From Flavobacteriales bacterium (lineage in GTDB: Bacteria; Bacteroidota; Bacteroidia; Flavobacteriales_D; Sanyastnellaceae), in NCBI GenBank assembly GCA_027488055.1, contig JAIYCK010000196.1:1-7444 (forward strand): DNA of 7,444 bases, in the 5' to 3' direction. Position numbers and translations under genes: made by a program. Below, in pieces: positions 5,435 to 7,444 of this stretch (the stretch's first letter is position 1; every line of letters begins with the position of its first letter). The notes below the pieces were generated by a model. It worked only from the letters and a program-made list of their open reading frames with translations, ran no database searches and was not told the origin of the DNA.

Positions 5435-7444
5435 ATGTTTCTAACAAAACTCAACGTATTCCTGTTTTTCGGTCTGATCATCAGCCTCCCAGCCGTAGCT
5501 ATTGAAACTCTAAAATTCGATAAAAAGTTACAATGGACTTCAGCCGAAAATACTTTTTCAACAACATTCGATGGTGCATATCTTGATCCAGATAACCACG
5601 AGGTGCCGAGTATATTGTGGCAAACAGCCAAAAAGGGCGGATATCAAATTGCCGCTTATCGCCTCATTAGCTATACGGCTATCCCGGTGACTGGCTCCGA
5701 AGAAATTACACTCAATCAATTCATTTTCAATTCACAAACTCGTGTAAGAGCATCCGAAACAGCTCAAAACACCATGATTCAAGTCGTGGCACCTGCGTAC
5801 CAATGGCTGGACAATAGATGGCAAAAAATCACCTCCTACAGCATGGAGGTCGACATTGAGCCCGGTGCAGTGGCCTCCCCGCGTACCTTGAGTTTTGCTT
5901 CCGAGAGTGTATTGGCGCAAGGCGAATGGTACAAAATAGCCATTGCAAAAGACGGCATATATAAGGTGGATAGAAGTTTGCTCAATCAGTTGGGAGTGGC
6001 AAACGCCAATCCGCAACGCATCAATATCTATGGAAATGGTGGCAAACTACTGCCCGAATCCAATGCCGTGCCGCGTCCCGATGACCTTCGCCAATGCGCC
6101 GTCCTGTTCAATGGCAACAGCGACACCCTCATGGATAACGACGAGTACTTCCTTTTCTGCGCAAAAGGTCCCGACTCATGGAATCAAGCGAACGATGCCA
6201 ATGTAAATCGAATGGTTTGGGAGCACACCAAGCATTATTATTCTGACAGCGCATACTATTTCATACGCGTCGATGACCTCACCCCTTATCGCATACAAGA
6301 AGCGCCCATTATCAATAATAGCAGCGATCATACCGTCACTACTTTTCAAGATTTTCAATACCACGAGTTGGATTTGTACAACCTTGTCGCCTCTGGTCGA
6401 GAATTTTACGGCGACGAATTTGGGATCAACGTCAACAACAACTTCAATTTCAATTTTCCCAATGTGGTCACCAGCTTGCCTGCCACTGTGCAAGCGCGCG
6501 TAGCCATCCGCTCAGTGACTATTGGAAGTTCGTTCACCTTCGGAGTGGGCGCAGCCACTGTCACCACTACCCAAGCGAGCCATGGAGATGCACCAACAGC
6601 GGCCAAAGCGGTTCCACGCACCGCATCCCTGAACTTTAACCCGAGCAGCTCCAGTATCAACGTGGCAGTCACCTTGAATAAAGGATACGCAGATGCAGCG
6701 GGCTGGTTGGATTACGTCCGAGTCAATGCCACGCGTAATTTGTCCATGTCGGGCGCTCAAATGACACTTCGGGACACCACCTTTGTTGGTGGATCTCAAA
6801 TTGGTCTTTATCAATTGAGCAACGCAGCCGCCGTAGCCCATGTGTGGGATATTTCTGATGCCGCCAATCCCCAACGGGTGACTTTCACTGCAGCAGGAAA
6901 TACGATCGAATGGAAAGGCCAAAAGGACTTTGTCCATGAATACATCGCATTTAACAACGGTGGTTTCCTTGCCCCTACCGCAGTCGGCCCTGTCGAAAAT
7001 CAAAATCTGCATGCCTTGTATGATATTGATTTACTCATTATCTCTGCCCCAAACCATTTGGACGCAGCAACCCAACTCGCAGAGATCCATGCGGAAGAAG
7101 GGATGATCGTTTCTCTGGTGACTCAGCAACAAATTTTCAATGAGTTCAGTTCAGGAAATCCAGATGTAACGGCGGTCCGAATGGTACTCAAAATGTTATA
7201 CGACCGAGCCAACGGAGACGCCGCACTGCGCCCCAAAAATGTACTGCTTTTTGGAGATGGCGATTATTCGCGCAACAAAGGCTGGAATGCTTTCTTGGGC
7301 AACAATGTGATTGTATTCGAATCCGATAAAAGTGAAGCGCCCTTGAGCAGTTATGTGAGCGATGATTATTACGTATTTCTCAGTGATGACGATGATGCAT
7401 CGCCAGATAATTTTTCGGATTGTGGTATTGGTCGTATTCCTGCC
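5435..7444 (+). CDS. porU: Type IX secretion sortase PorU, gingipain-like C25 protease (C-terminus beyond window)
   Basis: Surface protease of the T9SS that cleaves the C-terminal sorting domain from cargo and links cargo to the cell surface, working with PorV. 670 codons are visible; known PorU proteins run to about 1100-1300 residues, so roughly half may be missing. Signal peptide 1-22, ending PAVA|IETL. The N-terminal part shows the PorU pattern GEWYKIAIAKDGIYKVD (163-179), INIYGNGGKLLPE (196-208), DNDEYFLFCAKGPDSW (234-249), YYSDSAYYFIRVDD (268-281) and SGREFYGDEF (320-329). The gingipain-type domain begins near 527 with YDIDLLIISAPNHL and continues through KNVLLFGDGDY (601-611), VSDDYYVFL and GIGRIPA (664-670). 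The catalytic His and Cys of C25 peptidases lie roughly 65-100 residues past the GR-I strand and are not visible. ATG 5435 is chosen because it places the signal peptide at the N-terminus; an in-frame ATG at 5369 lies inside a palindrome. porU is divergent from the PorP/SprF gene. Confidence 0.93.
   Translation, partial: MFLTKLNVFLFFGLIISLPAVAIETLKFDKKLQWTSAENTFSTTFDGAYLDPDNHEVPSILWQTAKKGGYQIAAYRLISYTAIPVTGSEEITLNQFIFNSQTRVRASETAQNTMIQVVAPAYQWLDNRWQKITSYSMEVDIEPGAVASPRTLSFASESVLAQGEWYKIAIAKDGIYKVDRSLLNQLGVANANPQRINIYGNGGKLLPESNAVPRPDDLRQCAVLFNGNSDTLMDNDEYFLFCAKGPDSWNQANDANVNRMVWEHTKHYYSDSAYYFIRVDDLTPYRIQEAPIINNSSDHTVTTFQDFQYHELDLYNLVASGREFYGDEFGINVNNNFNFNFPNVVTSLPATVQARVAIRSVTIGSSFTFGVGAATVTTTQASHGDAPTAAKAVPRTASLNFNPSSSSINVAVTLNKGYADAAGWLDYVRVNATRNLSMSGAQMTLRDTTFVGGSQIGLYQLSNAAAVAHVWDISDAANPQRVTFTAAGNTIEWKGQKDFVHEYIAFNNGGFLAPTAVGPVENQNLHALYDIDLLIISAPNHLDAATQLAEIHAEEGMIVSLVTQQQIFNEFSSGNPDVTAVRMVLKMLYDRANGDAALRPKNVLLFGDGDYSRNKGWNAFLGNNVIVFESDKSEAPLSSYVSDDYYVFLSDDDDASPDNFSDCGIGRIPA

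Noticed and set aside
6512..7012. 166-codon minus-strand open frame
   Set aside because: Antisense to porU, which is unbroken and shows family motifs on both sides of this stretch.
7361..7396. Aspartate-rich stretch in PorU (DDYYVFLSDDDD), considered as an unusual metal-binding insert
   Set aside because: An acidic loop at this point before the GIGRIP strand is usual in PorU and gingipain-like domains, so it is not evidence of anything new.

Overview
The window comes from a member of the phylum Bacteroidota, most likely a gliding or T9SS-bearing Flavobacteriales/Cytophagales-like lineage. The evidence is the gene content: a GldJ gliding lipoprotein, a PorP/SprF-family outer-membrane protein and a PorU-type C25 protease are type IX secretion system (T9SS) components found essentially only in this phylum. 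Most starts also lack a Shine-Dalgarno sequence, as is usual there. No genus can be named from the sequence alone.

Layout. Four genes lie head to tail on the minus strand, in transcription order: a PorP/SprF-family gene (5298..4309), gldJ (4247..2499), murF (2430..1150) and tyrS (1108..1, running off the left edge). A strong intrinsic terminator (2442..2472) separates gldJ from murF, so the likely units are porP-gldJ and murF-tyrS. One gene, porU (5435..7444, running off the right edge), is on the plus strand and diverges from porP across a 136-bp spacer. That spacer holds two inverted repeats and a pair of 10-bp direct repeats. Coding density is about 96%, with no gene-free stretch over 300 bases. 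I see no RNA gene, CRISPR array, insertion sequence or prophage. The many other open frames are antisense or out-of-frame shadows of these five genes.

How the genes fit together. PorU is the surface sortase-like protease that removes the C-terminal sorting domain from T9SS cargo and attaches cargo to the surface. PorP/SprF proteins are outer-membrane components of the T9SS. GldJ is an outer-membrane lipoprotein with an FGE-sulfatase-like fold, needed for gliding and for T9SS function in Flavobacterium. The right two thirds of the window is therefore a secretion/gliding locus. murF (last cytoplasmic step of the peptidoglycan precursor) and tyrS (tyrosine charging) are housekeeping genes.

This is mostly a recognisable locus rather than a new system. 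The points most worth a second look are the altered HIGH-like motif of TyrS (Gly and Asn in place of both histidines), the repeat-rich divergent spacer between porP and porU, the terminator placed directly against the murF start, and a PorP/SprF gene sitting between gldJ and porU.
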